Shown here piece after piece: positions 1 through 8,516 of a stretch of DNA of 64,000 bases. The notes below the pieces were generated by a model. That model was not told where the DNA came from, ran no database searches, and saw only the letters and a list, made by a program, of their open reading frames with translations. This DNA comes from Bacillota bacterium (GTDB lineage: Bacteria; Bacillota; DSM-12270; Thermacetogeniales; Thermacetogeniaceae): assembly GCA_029907475.1 (NCBI GenBank), contig JARYLU010000001.1:62001-126000 (forward strand), written 5' to 3'. The translations under genes were made by a program, and so were the position numbers. The number at the start of each line of letters is the position of its first letter. Within the stretch, counting starts at the first letter, position 1.

Positions 1-1
1 G

Positions 2-553
2 CTGGGGGATCCAACTCCCCGCTACCAGGGGAGGCTTACCCTAAATCCCTTTCAGCACATTGATCCACTTGGTTTTTTGCTCCTTCTCTTTGCAGGTTTT
101 GGTTGGGCAAAACCGGTACAGGTTAATCCCCTCAATTTCCGGGGAGACCGGCGAAAAGGAATGATGCTGGTAGCGCTGGCGGGACCTTTGATGAATCTTT
201 TAGTTGCTTTTACGGGAGCTTTGATTATGAGTCTCGCACTTCCCGATCAAATGGCCATCACTTCAGTTCACCCCTTAGTGGGAATTCTGCGGGGAATTAT
301 GATCATCAACGTTTATTTGGCCCTCTTTAATTTAATACCTGTTCCCCCCTTAGATGGTGCGAAAGTTCTTACCGGAATCTTCCCCTCTTACGAACTTATT
401 AGTAGTCGTTTAGAAGCCTACGGCCCAATCATCTTGCTTATTTTAATCTTTACACGTTTTATAGAAATGGTTATCCTCCCCCTGGCTGCTTTTATAATCA
501 AACTGATAAGCCTCATTGCCCAATCGCTTGCACTCCTTTTTACAGGCTTTTAA
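2..553 (+). CDS. Site-2 protease family (M50) membrane metalloprotease, 5' end outside window
   Basis: The reading frame is open from base 2, so the start and the HExxH zinc site lie upstream of the window. What remains (about 183 residues) has the features of the small M50/YwhC-like rhomboid-independent intramembrane proteases. It opens with a GDPTPRYQGRLTLNP stretch and continues with GFGWAKPVQVNP, then several hydrophobic segments. The family's second metal-binding motif is present as NLIPVPPLDGAKVL, with its DG aspartate. Known for the family: zinc-dependent cleavage of transmembrane substrates. The substrate here is unknown. The gene is followed 36 bases later by trpS, the usual clostridial order (M50-trpS-scpA-scpB), so it is probably cotranscribed with them. 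Confidence 0.9.
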   Translation: MGDPTPRYQGRLTLNPFQHIDPLGFLLLLFAGFGWAKPVQVNPLNFRGDRRKGMMLVALAGPLMNLLVAFTGALIMSLALPDQMAITSVHPLVGILRGIMIINVYLALFNLIPVPPLDGAKVLTGIFPSYELISSRLEAYGPIILLILIFTRFIEMVILPLAAFIIKLISLIAQSLALLFTGF

Positions 554-589
554 GATGAAAAGAAGAACTCCAGAAAAGAGGGGATGAAA

Positions 590-1603
590 ATGCCGCAAAG
601 CACGATTTTAAGTGGAATGCGACCTACGGGCCGCCTGCATTTAGGACATTTAAGTGTTTTAGAAAACTGGGCCAGGCTTCAGGAAAAGTACCGGTGCTTT
701 TTTATGGTTGCCGATTGGCACGCGCTTACAACTGCCTTTGACGAACCGGAGCAAATATTAGAAAATACCAGGGAAATGGTGCTGGACTGGCTGACGGTCG
801 GTCTTGATCCTCGTAAAAGCACGATCTTTGTCCAGTCACACGTTAAGGAGCACGCGGAATTACACCTGCTCTTTTCCCTCATTACCCCTGTTGCCTGGCT
901 TGAACGTTGCCCCACATATAAAGATCAAATTCAGCAGTTTCGGGAACAGGGAAAAGATATTACGACGTACGGATTTTTAGGGTATCCCCTGCTTCAGGCT
1001 GCGGATATTTTGATCTATAAGGCCGATCTCGTTCCGGTCGGAGAGGATCAATTGCCTCACCTGGAATTGTGCCGGGAAGTAGCGCGCCGCTTTAATTATC
1101 TTTATCAAATAGATTTGTTTCCCGAACCCCAGGCTTACCTCGCCGAGGTGGCCCTTATTCCCGGGATTGACGGGCGAAAAATGAGCAAGAGCTATGGGAA
1201 TGAAATCCCTCTTGCGAGTTCGCCGGAAGAAATAGAGAGAAAGGTCCGGATGATGGTTACGGATCCGGCGCGCATTCACGCCCGGGATCCGGGGAACCCA
1301 GAGGTTTGTACAATCTATGCCTTCTATCGCTTTTTTAATCAAGAAAAAGTGAAAGAGCTGGATCAGGTTTGCCGCCGGGGGGAAATCGGGTGTGTTCCCT
1401 GCAAAAAGGAGTTAGCCCAAATCATGATTCAATTCCTATCACCTTACTGGGAGCGGCGCCGCGAACTGGAAAAAAATTTGAATTACGTTTGGGATGTGCT
1501 GAGGCAGGGGGGAAATCTGGCTCGCTTGCAAGCAAGCCAGACCATGGAAGAGATACGGGCGGCGATGGGATTTGAGCTACCGCGTGAAGTTAGAGGCTTT
1601 TGA
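590..1603 (+). CDS. trpS: Tryptophanyl-tRNA synthetase
   Basis: Charges tRNA-Trp with tryptophan using ATP in the cytoplasm (class Ic synthetase). Seen: the N-terminal GMRPTGRLHLGHL segment carries the HIGH-type signature (HLGH) in the Rossmann fold. The KMSKS loop is GRKMSKSYGN near residue 200. The protein is about 337 residues, normal for bacterial TrpRS. Two ATGs compete for the start. The one at 584 abuts the GAGGGG ribosome site with no spacing, while the one at 590 has six bases of spacing, so I prefer 590. The 3' end overlaps scpA by 32 bases, which suggests translational coupling. I see no T-box in the short gap upstream. Confidence 0.96.
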   Translation: MPQSTILSGMRPTGRLHLGHLSVLENWARLQEKYRCFFMVADWHALTTAFDEPEQILENTREMVLDWLTVGLDPRKSTIFVQSHVKEHAELHLLFSLITPVAWLERCPTYKDQIQQFREQGKDITTYGFLGYPLLQAADILIYKADLVPVGEDQLPHLELCREVARRFNYLYQIDLFPEPQAYLAEVALIPGIDGRKMSKSYGNEIPLASSPEEIERKVRMMVTDPARIHARDPGNPEVCTIYAFYRFFNQEKVKELDQVCRRGEIGCVPCKKELAQIMIQFLSPYWERRRELEKNLNYVWDVLRQGGNLARLQASQTMEEIRAAMGFELPREVRGF

Positions 1604-2345
1604 GGGGCCACTCGACCTTCTTCTCAAACTGATTGAAAAGCAAGAACTGGCAGTTACTTCTATTTCGGTGCATGAGATCATAGAGCAATTTTTTAATTAT
1701 TTCGCAGAAATTGATTTCGCAAATGTCGAGGAAGGAAGCCGGTTCCTGGTACTGGCGGCTACCCTACTTGCAATTAAGGCCCAGCTCGTTTTGCCCCAAC
1801 CTGAACAGGAGATCGAGTTGGAGCCTGGTCTTTTCCCTCGAGAAGAAATTAAAGAAATTGTACAGGGACCGGAACTTTTAACTTATCAACAGTTTCGGGA
1901 AGCGGCAGTTGTTCTCGAAACATCCGCCAAAAACTGGCGGTTGTGCTATAAACGCCCTCCTTCCGGTTTTCAGAAAAGGCCTGCACACCGGGCAAGGCGC
2001 GAGGATATTCTCCGCCTTGTCCAGGCTTTTAAAGAGGTTGTGGCACAAAGAACATCACTTCCCGAACCCTATGAAGTAAAGCCGGTTCCGGTAGATCTCG
2101 AAAAGAAGATGGAGTTTATTTTAAACCAACTTCAGTGTAAACCCGAAGGCCTGCTTTTTTTAGAACTTTTTTTTCCTCCCCCGCCCAGGGAGGAGGTTAT
2201 TGTTACCTTTCTCGCCCTTTTGGAGTTGGTTTACCAGCGAAAAGTGAAAGTCGCCCAGGCACACGGTCAGGGAGAGATTGTTCTTGCCCTGGCGGATTCA
2301 GAAAGAGATCTCAGGAGGAAAAAAGATGCCGGTATTTTTTCCTGA
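1572..2345 (+). CDS. scpA: Segregation and condensation protein A
   Basis: Kleisin subunit of the SMC-ScpA-ScpB condensin that organises and segregates the chromosome. Seen: the N-terminus begins YRVKLEAFEGPLDLLLKLIE, the diagnostic ScpA segment that contacts the SMC neck. The C-terminal winged-helix part runs near residues 175-245 (FILNQLQ to LALLELVYQRKVKVAQ). Length is 257 residues, usual for the family. Translation starts at a TTG inside the end of trpS. ScpB starts inside the end of scpA, so the two partners are translationally coupled. Confidence 0.95.
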   Translation: MSYRVKLEAFEGPLDLLLKLIEKQELAVTSISVHEIIEQFFNYFAEIDFANVEEGSRFLVLAATLLAIKAQLVLPQPEQEIELEPGLFPREEIKEIVQGPELLTYQQFREAAVVLETSAKNWRLCYKRPPSGFQKRPAHRARREDILRLVQAFKEVVAQRTSLPEPYEVKPVPVDLEKKMEFILNQLQCKPEGLLFLELFFPPPPREEVIVTFLALLELVYQRKVKVAQAHGQGEIVLALADSERDLRRKKDAGIFS

Positions 2346-2856
2346 GGAGGCAATGGCTATTTTAGATTCCCTTCTTTTTGTTTCACCGGAACCCCTCTCG
2401 GTAAAAATGCTCAGTCAGCTTACGGGTGTTCATCCGGACGATGTCAAGGAACTCTTAAATCGATTGAAAGAGCTCTACGACCAGCCGGGACACGGACTTC
2501 GGCTTGTAGAGGTCGCGCACGGCTATCAATTGGTGACCCGTCCCCAATATCATTCTTATATTGAAAAACTTCACCAGGAAAAAGAAAGGACACTTTCTCT
2601 CTCCCGGGCTGCCCTCGAAACCCTGGGTATTATTGCTTACTGCCAGCCGGTAAGCAAGGCGAAGATTGAAGCGATCCGGGGGGTCAGGGTTGATCACGTT
2701 CTTGCAAATCTCCTGGAACGGGGGCTTATTAAAGAAGTGGGACGGAGCGAGGGTCCGGGTAGACCTGTTCTTTACGGAACAACCGCAAATTTTTTGGAGT
2801 ATTTCGGTCTTAAAGACATCACCGATTTACCTCCGCTCGATTCTGTTAAAGTCTGA
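2326..2856 (+). CDS. scpB: Segregation and condensation protein B
   Basis: Dimeric winged-helix partner of ScpA in the SMC condensin complex. Seen: LDSLLFVSPEPLSVKML at the N-terminus and a central ALETLGIIAYCQPVSKAKIE followed by IRGV, both hallmark ScpB sequences. Then comes GRSEGPGRPVLYGTT. The ATG at 2326 is chosen because AGGAGGA lies at the right distance in front of it; upstream in-frame codons belong to the scpA overlap. About 176 residues, a normal size. It ends the trpS-scpA-scpB cluster, and a 250-base gap with a promoter-like site follows. Confidence 0.95.
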   Translation: MPVFFPEEAMAILDSLLFVSPEPLSVKMLSQLTGVHPDDVKELLNRLKELYDQPGHGLRLVEVAHGYQLVTRPQYHSYIEKLHQEKERTLSLSRAALETLGIIAYCQPVSKAKIEAIRGVRVDHVLANLLERGLIKEVGRSEGPGRPVLYGTTANFLEYFGLKDITDLPPLDSVKV

Positions 2857-3011
2857 ATTGGTACCATTCATCGCCGATTTCGCAAGTGGTCTGGGCCGGC
2901 TCACACATCCTGTCTCCAACCCCGGTTGCTCTGATTGCCTTTAATTTTTTTGCTAATAGGGCGCGATAAGGGACCTTTGGAAGAAATAAAGCAACACGAT
3001 AACTGAAGAAT

Positions 3012-3040
3012 CTTACATGGCAGAGTTAAAATGGTATACT
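3012..3040 (+). promoter_or_regulatory. Probable sigma-A promoter before DUF2953/gerW
   Basis: CTTACA and TATACT are separated by 17 bases and lie about 70 bases before the next gene. The -10 box matches 5 of 6 consensus positions and the -35 box 4 of 6. The rest of the scpB-DUF2953 gap shows nothing I recognise. Confidence 0.45.
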
Positions 3041-3109
3041 TTTCAACACCTGCGCAAAACTTATGGTTAGATCAGCCTTTGAATTAATCCTCCGAGGTGA
3101 ACAGGTTTT

Positions 3110-3742
3110 TTGCGTGCCGGCCACACGATCCTCATTTTTCTGTTGTTGGGAGCAGGGGCTTTTTTATTACTTGCTTTACCAGTCCAAATTCGTTTTTTAT
3201 TCGAGAGAAAGGGAGGAAAACACTCTCTTTTCTTAAGAGTTGGAATTTTTAACGGAAAAATCGGGATCGGAACGAAATTTTTTACCGGCGCAAAGCAGAA
3301 AGCGCGCTCCGGTCGCCTCAAGGTTATTGGGAAATTAAGGGTAAAAAGCGTTTCCCAGCCTCACCGGGTTGCCCGCCTCCACCGCCTCTTATCTCTCCGA
3401 GAGTTTTATTTTTATTATCGTAAAATGAAAAGAATACGCTTGCTTTTCCAGGATTTTTTGCGAAAGAGTTATTGTTCACGGCTGCACTGGGAAACTACCG
3501 TCGGCCTGACAGATTATGCCGCAACGGGGATAGCCACGGGAATGGCATGGGCCTGGAAGGGGATTTTGCTCGGTTTCATATCTCGCTCTGTGGCAATTTC
3601 TCCGTCTGGCATGAAAATCCTGGTGAGCCCGGATTTTGGCAAACCTCATTTTGAGAGCAGGCTCGATTGCATATTAGAAACCCGTTTGGGCCATATTATT
3701 ATTGAATTCTTGAGATTTTTTGCGTGGTGGAGAAAAATTTAA
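3110..3742 (+). CDS. DUF2953 domain protein
   Basis: Function unknown. Seen: about 210 residues with one N-terminal membrane segment (ILIFLLLGAGAFLLLALPVQ), then a basic soluble region and a C-terminal part near ISPSGMKILVSPDFGKP that resembles the family. The TTG start is supported by GAGGTGA nine bases upstream. DUF2953 proteins commonly sit next to gerW/ytfJ in spore formers, as here, which suggests (inference only) a role connected with the forespore or spore envelope. A spurious frame overlaps it and was not kept. Confidence 0.8.
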   Translation: MRAGHTILIFLLLGAGAFLLLALPVQIRFLFERKGGKHSLFLRVGIFNGKIGIGTKFFTGAKQKARSGRLKVIGKLRVKSVSQPHRVARLHRLLSLREFYFYYRKMKRIRLLFQDFLRKSYCSRLHWETTVGLTDYAATGIATGMAWAWKGILLGFISRSVAISPSGMKILVSPDFGKPHFESRLDCILETRLGHIIIEFLRFFAWWRKI

Positions 3743-3775
3743 CGGAAAGACTGGACGTGCAAGGAGGTGGAATGA

Positions 3776-4177
3776 TTGGCCAATCATCCGATTGAAACAC
3801 TCATGAAAACGGCAATGGAAAGCATTAAAGAGATGGTGGATGTAAATACGATCGTTGGTGATCCCGTAGAAACCCCGGACGGGAGCGTCATTATGCCTGT
3901 TTCCCGGGTAAGTTGCGGTTTTGCAGCCGGCGGGGCAGATTTTCAACCAGAGGGCCGCCGGGAGGGTCAAGAAGTTCTTCCCTTTGGGGGCGGCAGCGGA
4001 GGAGGTGTATCTGTGCAGCCGGTTGGTTTTCTCGTCGTGGGACATAACCAGGTACGTCTTTTGCCTGTTGATGGAAATCCTATTGCAGACCGGTTGATTG
4101 ATTTGGCACCGACCCTTTTAGAAAGGTTTCAGGGCATGATCCGGCGCGAGCCTGTTGCGCCATCTGTAACACCATAA
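3776..4177 (+). CDS. gerW: GerW (YtfJ) family spore protein
   Basis: Spore protein; in Bacillus subtilis GerW (YtfJ) is needed for normal germination in response to L-alanine. Seen: HPIETLMKTAMESIKEMVDV at the start, then the conserved DTIVGDPVE-like stretch (here NTIVGDPVET), VIMPVSRVSCGFAAGG and a glycine-rich run (GGGSGGGVSVQP). Length is 133 residues, as usual. The TTG start follows a very strong AAGGAGGTGG site, and the gene ends at an intrinsic terminator. It is preceded by DUF2953 and followed by dacF and spmAB, so this is a sporulation neighbourhood. Confidence 0.93.
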   Translation: MANHPIETLMKTAMESIKEMVDVNTIVGDPVETPDGSVIMPVSRVSCGFAAGGADFQPEGRREGQEVLPFGGGSGGGVSVQPVGFLVVGHNQVRLLPVDGNPIADRLIDLAPTLLERFQGMIRREPVAPSVTP

Positions 4178-4192
4178 AAAGTTTAGCAATCA

Positions 4193-4221
4193 GGGGGGAA
4201 AGCAACTCCCCCCGTTTTTTT
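4193..4221 (+). terminator. Intrinsic terminator after gerW
   Basis: Six G and six C residues pair across a short loop (4193-4198 with 4208-4213) and are followed by seven T. Confidence 0.85.
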
Positions 4222-4340
4222 GTTCTTGAAGTCTCCCGGGGCATGTATGGGATTTGGGTGGGGTCGAATATCGGACAGAAAAATCAACTGCTGGCAGGAA
4301 TTTTATCGGAACTGCAGAATTAATGAGGCTCAGGGGTTGA

Positions 4341-5504
4341 GTGTGTCTTTATGTGGCGGAGAAAACTACCTTGTCTCATTTTATTTTCTCTTATGGTTTT
4401 TTTTGTTTTTTCAGCCGGGGGTTATGCGGAACCCAACCAAATCTTCCCGAGATTAAAGGGGTTGCAGCAATTCTCATAGATGAAGTGTCGGGTCGTGTCC
4501 TTTATGAAAAAAATTCCCACCGGAGAATGTCCCCCGCCAGTCTGACGAAAATCATGACCGCTTTGATGGTGTTGGAACATGGTTGCCTGGCCCAAAAGGT
4601 TCAGATCAGCCAAAATGCGGCAGAAACGGGGGAAAGCTCAATTTGGCTGGAGACCGGGGAGGTATTGAGCAGGGAAGAACTGCTCTATGCTCTCATGTTA
4701 AATTCGGCTAACGATGCTGCAGTAGCCCTGGCAGAAAGTGTTTCCAAAACGGAGCGTTCATTTGTAGAACAAATGAACCGGCGCGCCCGTCAGTTGAATT
4801 TAAGCAATACGCATTTTGCAAACCCTCACGGATTAGAGGACCCTGCTCATTATGCTTCAGCTTATGACCTTGCTTTTCTGACCAGGGAAGCCCTGGCAGT
4901 TCCTTTATTTCGGAAGATTGTTGCTACCCGGGAAAAATTTATCCCCTGGCCCGGCCACCCCTGGGACCGGCTCTTGATTAACAAAAACAGGTTGCTTGAC
5001 CGCTATTCCGGAGCGCTTGGAGTTAAGACCGGTTATACGAAAAAAGCTGGTAATTGCCTGGTAGGGGCGGCCCAGCGTGGACCATTGAGGTTAATTGCTG
5101 TTGTTCTTAATTCTCCCCAGGTTTATGAAGATGTCGAAAGTTTATTCAATTACGGATTTACTGAGTATCAAGGCGTTTTTGTGGAGAGAAAGGATCGAAC
5201 TCAAGGTAAAGTGAGGGTGCAAAAGGGTGATTCCAGGTTTATTGAGGTAAGACCGGTACAGGATGTAATTGTGGCATTGCGGCCCGGGGAGGAAGAAGAG
5301 CTGGATTTTAAAGTAACTACTTTAGAACGGGTTGAGGCTCCGGTCGCAAAGGGAGATGTACTTGGTTACTACCGGATTTACTTAAAGGGGAAAGAAATCG
5401 GGGGGGTAAAGCTCGTTGCAGAAGCCGATGTCTCACTGAAACCCCCTCTCTGGTCAACCCTGCTCGCCCGGGTTAAACTGTTTCTGAACCGGGTTTTCGG
5501 ATAA
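4341..5504 (+). CDS. dacF: D-alanyl-D-alanine carboxypeptidase (DacF/PBP5 type), 5' end split between frames
   Basis: Low-molecular-weight penicillin-binding protein that trims the terminal D-Ala from peptidoglycan stem peptides. Seen: the three active-site motifs are SLTK (after RMSPA), SAN (in MLNSANDAA) and KTG (in GVKTGYTKKAG). A beta-rich C-terminal domain follows. The 5' end is odd. The frame carrying the enzyme opens only at a GTG at 4341 with an unconvincing leader. A textbook signal peptide (MWRRKLPCLILFSLMVFF, then FSAGGYAEP) is encoded from ATG 4351 in the frame one base over. That frame stops at about 4489. Either one base is missing in 4380-4445, or a -1 slip on the T8 run at 4397-4404 joins the two frames. 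The catalytic part is intact. Located between gerW and spmA, as dacF-type genes often are in spore formers. Confidence 0.9.
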   Translation: MCLYVAEKTTLSHFIFSYGFFCFFSRGLCGTQPNLPEIKGVAAILIDEVSGRVLYEKNSHRRMSPASLTKIMTALMVLEHGCLAQKVQISQNAAETGESSIWLETGEVLSREELLYALMLNSANDAAVALAESVSKTERSFVEQMNRRARQLNLSNTHFANPHGLEDPAHYASAYDLAFLTREALAVPLFRKIVATREKFIPWPGHPWDRLLINKNRLLDRYSGALGVKTGYTKKAGNCLVGAAQRGPLRLIAVVLNSPQVYEDVESLFNYGFTEYQGVFVERKDRTQGKVRVQKGDSRFIEVRPVQDVIVALRPGEEEELDFKVTTLERVEAPVAKGDVLGYYRIYLKGKEIGGVKLVAEADVSLKPPLWSTLLARVKLFLNRVFG

Positions 5505-5607
5505 AACAGCTTTTTTAAACGAATAATGTTTCGGCCGGATAGGTGGTCTATTTATTTTCTTTCCTACATAAAGGTGGAAATAGGAGAAACTGGAGGAGGG
5601 AAAATAA

Positions 5608-6213
5608 ATGCTCAACCTGATCTGGCTTTTCTTGCTTATCAGTGGGATATTGGTTGCAGCTCTGAACGGAAGAATTGAACTGGTCACGGAGACCCTCTTT
5701 AGCGGGGCAAATGAAGGGGCTAAAATGTGTTTAGATCTGATTGGGCTTATGGCACTTTGGCTGGGAATGCTGGAAGTTGCCAAGCAGGCCGGCCTGATCC
5801 GGCTTCTTGCCCGTCTGCTACGCCCCCTGACTGTTCTTCTTTTTCCAGAAGTGCCCCCCAACCATCCTGCCTTAGGTGCTATTATTATGAATATCAGCGC
5901 TAATATTCTGGGTTTAGGGAATGCCGCAACTCCCTTCGGGTTAAAGGCGATGGAAGAACTCCAAAAACTTAATCCTCATCCCGAGAGGGCTTCTGATGCC
6001 ATGTGTACCTTTTTAGCCACAAACACTTCGTGTCTTACCTTAATACCTGCAACGATTATCGGGGTTCGGGTTGCCGCCGGTTCGCGCGACCCCACCGAAA
6101 TTGTGGGGCCCACCATTCTGGCAACAGGTTTATCAATGGTTGTTGTCCTTACAGTGGATTTCTTTTGGCGTACCTATTTCCGCGTCAGGTACCGGAGGTT
6201 AAAAAAGTGTTAG
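5608..6213 (+). CDS. spmA: Spore maturation protein A
   Basis: Membrane protein of the nucleoside-recognition (Gate) family. With SpmB it is required for spore-core dehydration and heat resistance in Bacillus. Seen: about 201 residues with several hydrophobic helices, the conserved MNISANILGLGNAATPFGLK segment near residue 95, and TNTSCLTLIPATIIGVR further on. ATG 5608 has GAGGAGGG in front. The end overlaps spmB by seven bases, so the pair is coupled. Confidence 0.95.
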   Translation: MLNLIWLFLLISGILVAALNGRIELVTETLFSGANEGAKMCLDLIGLMALWLGMLEVAKQAGLIRLLARLLRPLTVLLFPEVPPNHPALGAIIMNISANILGLGNAATPFGLKAMEELQKLNPHPERASDAMCTFLATNTSCLTLIPATIIGVRVAAGSRDPTEIVGPTILATGLSMVVVLTVDFFWRTYFRVRYRRLKKC

Positions 6214-6743
6214 AGTTAATTCTTAACCAGGTTTCCCGCTGGGCGATCCCCGTCCTTTTTTTTATCTTTCTTTTTTTGGGGTGGGTCCGCCGCGTCCCGG
6301 TTTATGAAGCTTTCATTCATGGGGCGTCCGAAGGATTTCAAACTGCGGTCCGGATCATCCCCTACCTGGTTGCAATGTTTGTAGCAATTAAAGTGTTCCG
6401 GGTCTCGGGGGCAATGGAACTTCTGACGCGACTCCTTGCTCCCTTTCTTGAGCTTTTAGGGTTACCTGCCGAGGCCTTTCCTCTAGCGGTAATGCGTCCT
6501 CTTTCCGGTAGCAGCGCACTGGGTATTGCCACTGAATTAATTAAAACTCATGGACCCGATTCTTTTATCGGCAGACTTGCCTCCGTAATGCAGGGAAGTA
6601 CTGATACAACTTTTTTCGTCCTCACGATATATTTCGGATCTGTAGGAGTGAAACGTTACCGGCATGCGGTAGCGCTGGGACTTCTTGCCGATTTAACGGG
6701 ACTGATCGGCTCTCTTGTAATCTGTCATTATTTATTTGGTTGA
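6207..6743 (+). CDS. spmB: Spore maturation protein B
   Basis: Partner of SpmA in spore maturation, same Gate family. Seen: an N-terminal hydrophobic helix ([15 protein letters not shown]), then [20 protein letters not shown] and the family signature [12 protein letters not shown] with [18 protein letters not shown]. Several longer in-frame starts exist. I chose GTG 6207 because GGAGG lies eight bases upstream and gives the standard length of about 178 residues, beginning [14 protein letters not shown]. Confidence 0.93.
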   Translation: MLELILNQVSRWAIPVLFFIFLFLGWVRRVPVYEAFIHGASEGFQTAVRIIPYLVAMFVAIKVFRVSGAMELLTRLLAPFLELLGLPAEAFPLAVMRPLSGSSALGIATELIKTHGPDSFIGRLASVMQGSTDTTFFVLTIYFGSVGVKRYRHAVALGLLADLTGLIGSLVICHYLFG

Positions 6744-6816
6744 ATTAATGAAAAAAATGTTGTATCAAGAAGGAAAATGGAAAAATATAGCGAATTGCTC
6801 AGCAGGAGGGGAGAAC

Positions 6817-7674
6817 ATGATTCATGTTGGGATTGTCGGAGCAGGTCAAGGCGGGAGTGGAGTCCTGAGGGCTACCCATGGACTTCCGGATGTAAAGATA
6901 GTTGGGATTGCCGATTTGAACGAGAGTGCCCCTGGAATGGTGCTGGCGCGGGAGCTTGGCATCAGGACCTTCCAGGACTGTCTGGAGCTTTTACAACAGC
7001 CGCGCTTAGAGATCGTGATTGAGGCGACAGGAAATCCCAAAGTTCAGGAGCTTTTGCACAGCAAAAAGAGGGGAGAGACAACTGTTGTTGATGCCCATGT
7101 CGCCCGCTTGATGATGACGATGGTTGATGCGAAGCAGGACATGATCAAAGAGCTTCATGCTCAAGCTCAGCAGCTTGCTGCCATGGCGGATGAACTGACC
7201 AAGAGCGTGAAGCAGATCGCGGCAACCGCTCAGGAACTGGCGGGAGGAGCAGAAAATCTCGCTGCCCAGGGGCAGAACCTGGGCGTAACCGCCGGTACTG
7301 CGAAGCGCCACGTCCAGGATACAGGAGAGGTGCTCAATTTCATTAAAAAAGTTGCTACCCAAACCAAACTCCTGGGCTTAAATGCCGCGATTGAAGCAGC
7401 CCGCGCCGGAGAGCACGGGCGCGGCTTTGCCGTTGTTGCCAATGAGGTACGGAAGCTTGCAGAGGATAGCGCCGTATCTGCCGAGCAAATTGGGGCAATT
7501 CTTCGTAATATAGAAAAATCTGTAGGAGAAATAATAGTAGGGATCGAAGTTACAGCAGGTGTAAGTGAGCGCCAGGCTGCGGCGACCGAAGAAGTGGCGG
7601 CAACTATTGAACAACTGGAAAAAATGGCGGGAGAGCTCGAAACATTTTCCCAGCGTCTGGCGGTCCTTACCTAA
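6817..7674 (+). CDS. Soluble methyl-accepting chemotaxis-type protein with N-terminal Rossmann domain
   Basis: A fusion of a nucleotide-binding fold with a chemoreceptor signalling hairpin. Seen: residues 1-110 are a Rossmann/GFO-IDH-like half domain ([16 protein letters not shown], then [36 protein letters not shown]). Residues about 115-285 are an MCP signalling coiled coil with the conserved tip [20 protein letters not shown] followed by [13 protein letters not shown]. There is no membrane segment, so it should be cytoplasmic. ATG 6817 has AGGAGGGG in front; upstream in-frame codons lack a ribosome site. Known: the MCP tip contacts CheA/CheW. Inferred: the Rossmann part may report a dinucleotide or metabolite. 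No che genes are in the window. Confidence 0.88.
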   Translation: MIHVGIVGAGQGGSGVLRATHGLPDVKIVGIADLNESAPGMVLARELGIRTFQDCLELLQQPRLEIVIEATGNPKVQELLHSKKRGETTVVDAHVARLMMTMVDAKQDMIKELHAQAQQLAAMADELTKSVKQIAATAQELAGGAENLAAQGQNLGVTAGTAKRHVQDTGEVLNFIKKVATQTKLLGLNAAIEAARAGEHGRGFAVVANEVRKLAEDSAVSAEQIGAILRNIEKSVGEIIVGIEVTAGVSERQAAATEEVAATIEQLEKMAGELETFSQRLAVLT

Positions 7675-7695
7675 CATTTAGGGGGCGGATCAAAG

Positions 7696-8436
7696 ATTAC
7701 CCTGGAACGAATCCAGAAAGTACTGGCAAGGGCCGGGGTTGGGGCCCGGCGTACCTGTGAAGAGTTAGTGCGGGCCGGAAGGGTTCAGGTTGGTGGAAAA
7801 GTTGCCACAATTGGGATGAAAGTAGACCCGGCGCGGGCCACCATTTATGTAGACGGAAAAAGGATTCACGTTTCTCAAAATTACGTATATTGTTTGCTTT
7901 ACAAACCTAAGGGTTACGTTTCTACAGTAAAGGACCCCCAGGGGAGACCCAAGGTGACGGACCTGGTTCATGTTTCTGGGGTGCGCCTGTTTCCCGTTGG
8001 AAGGCTTGACTTTGATACAAGCGGTTTAATTCTTTTAACAAATGATGGGAAACTTGCATACCTTTTAACTCATCCCAAGTACGGGGTCTGGAAAACCTAC
8101 CAGGCACTTGTCAGGGGAAGACCCGCCCCGGCCGCGTTAGCGCAACTGGAGAAAGGAGTACTTCTCCCTGAAGGCAAAACCACCCCGGCTCACGTCAGGT
8201 TACTGAAGCAGTCCGGGGATCAGGCGTGGCTGGAGATTAGTTTGCGTGAAGGAAAGAAGCGCCAGGTCCGGAAAATGTGCGAGGCTGTCGGTCATCCTGT
8301 TCTGGATCTGAAGCGCACTAAACTTGCATTTCTCGATCTCAAAGGCCTGCACCCCGGTCAATTTCGCTTGCTGAGCACGGAGGAAGTGCTTCGCTTGAAA
8401 AAGATTGCCTTAAACGGTGCTTCGAGGCAGGATTAA
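7696..8436 (+). CDS. rluB: rRNA pseudouridine synthase (RluB/RsuA family)
   Basis: Converts a uridine in ribosomal RNA to pseudouridine. Seen: an N-terminal S4 RNA-binding domain (ERIQKVLARAGVGARRTCEE), then the catalytic domain with GRLDFDTSGLILLTNDG, whose aspartate is the nucleophile, and the C-terminal EGKKRQVRKMCEAVGHPV. The S4 domain needs residues encoded upstream of the first ordinary start (GTG 7768). Between the preceding stop at 7672 and there, only ATT 7696 or CTG 7702 could serve. GGGGGCGG at 7681-7688 is well placed for ATT 7696. The start is therefore non-canonical or altered by mutation or error. Confidence 0.9.
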   Translation: MTLERIQKVLARAGVGARRTCEELVRAGRVQVGGKVATIGMKVDPARATIYVDGKRIHVSQNYVYCLLYKPKGYVSTVKDPQGRPKVTDLVHVSGVRLFPVGRLDFDTSGLILLTNDGKLAYLLTHPKYGVWKTYQALVRGRPAPAALAQLEKGVLLPEGKTTPAHVRLLKQSGDQAWLEISLREGKKRQVRKMCEAVGHPVLDLKRTKLAFLDLKGLHPGQFRLLSTEEVLRLKKIALNGASRQD

Positions 8437-8488
8437 CCTTACGGTGAGTAGAATTAAAAGACCATCGGGCATCCTTCACGGTAAGGTT
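8435..8488 (+). repeat. Inverted repeat between rluB and the BtuF-type gene
   Basis: AACCTTACGGTGA (8435-8447) pairs with TCACGGTAAGGTT (8476-8488), 12 of 13 positions, around a 28-base loop. It overlaps the rluB stop codon and ends about 15 bases before the ribosome site of the next gene. No T-run follows, so it is not a simple terminator. It could be an operator or an RNA structure controlling the uptake operon. I find no B12-box. Confidence 0.5.
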
Positions 8489-8516
8489 GGGTTTAAGTTA
8501 AGGAGGTTTTTCCTGA

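Noticed and set aside
2666-2944. Plus-strand frame of 92 codons over the end of scpB
   Set aside because: Shadow of scpB in another frame with no recognisable domain.
8437-8516. Cobalamin riboswitch before the uptake operon
   Set aside because: Only 80 bases are available and no B12-box or multi-helix core is visible.
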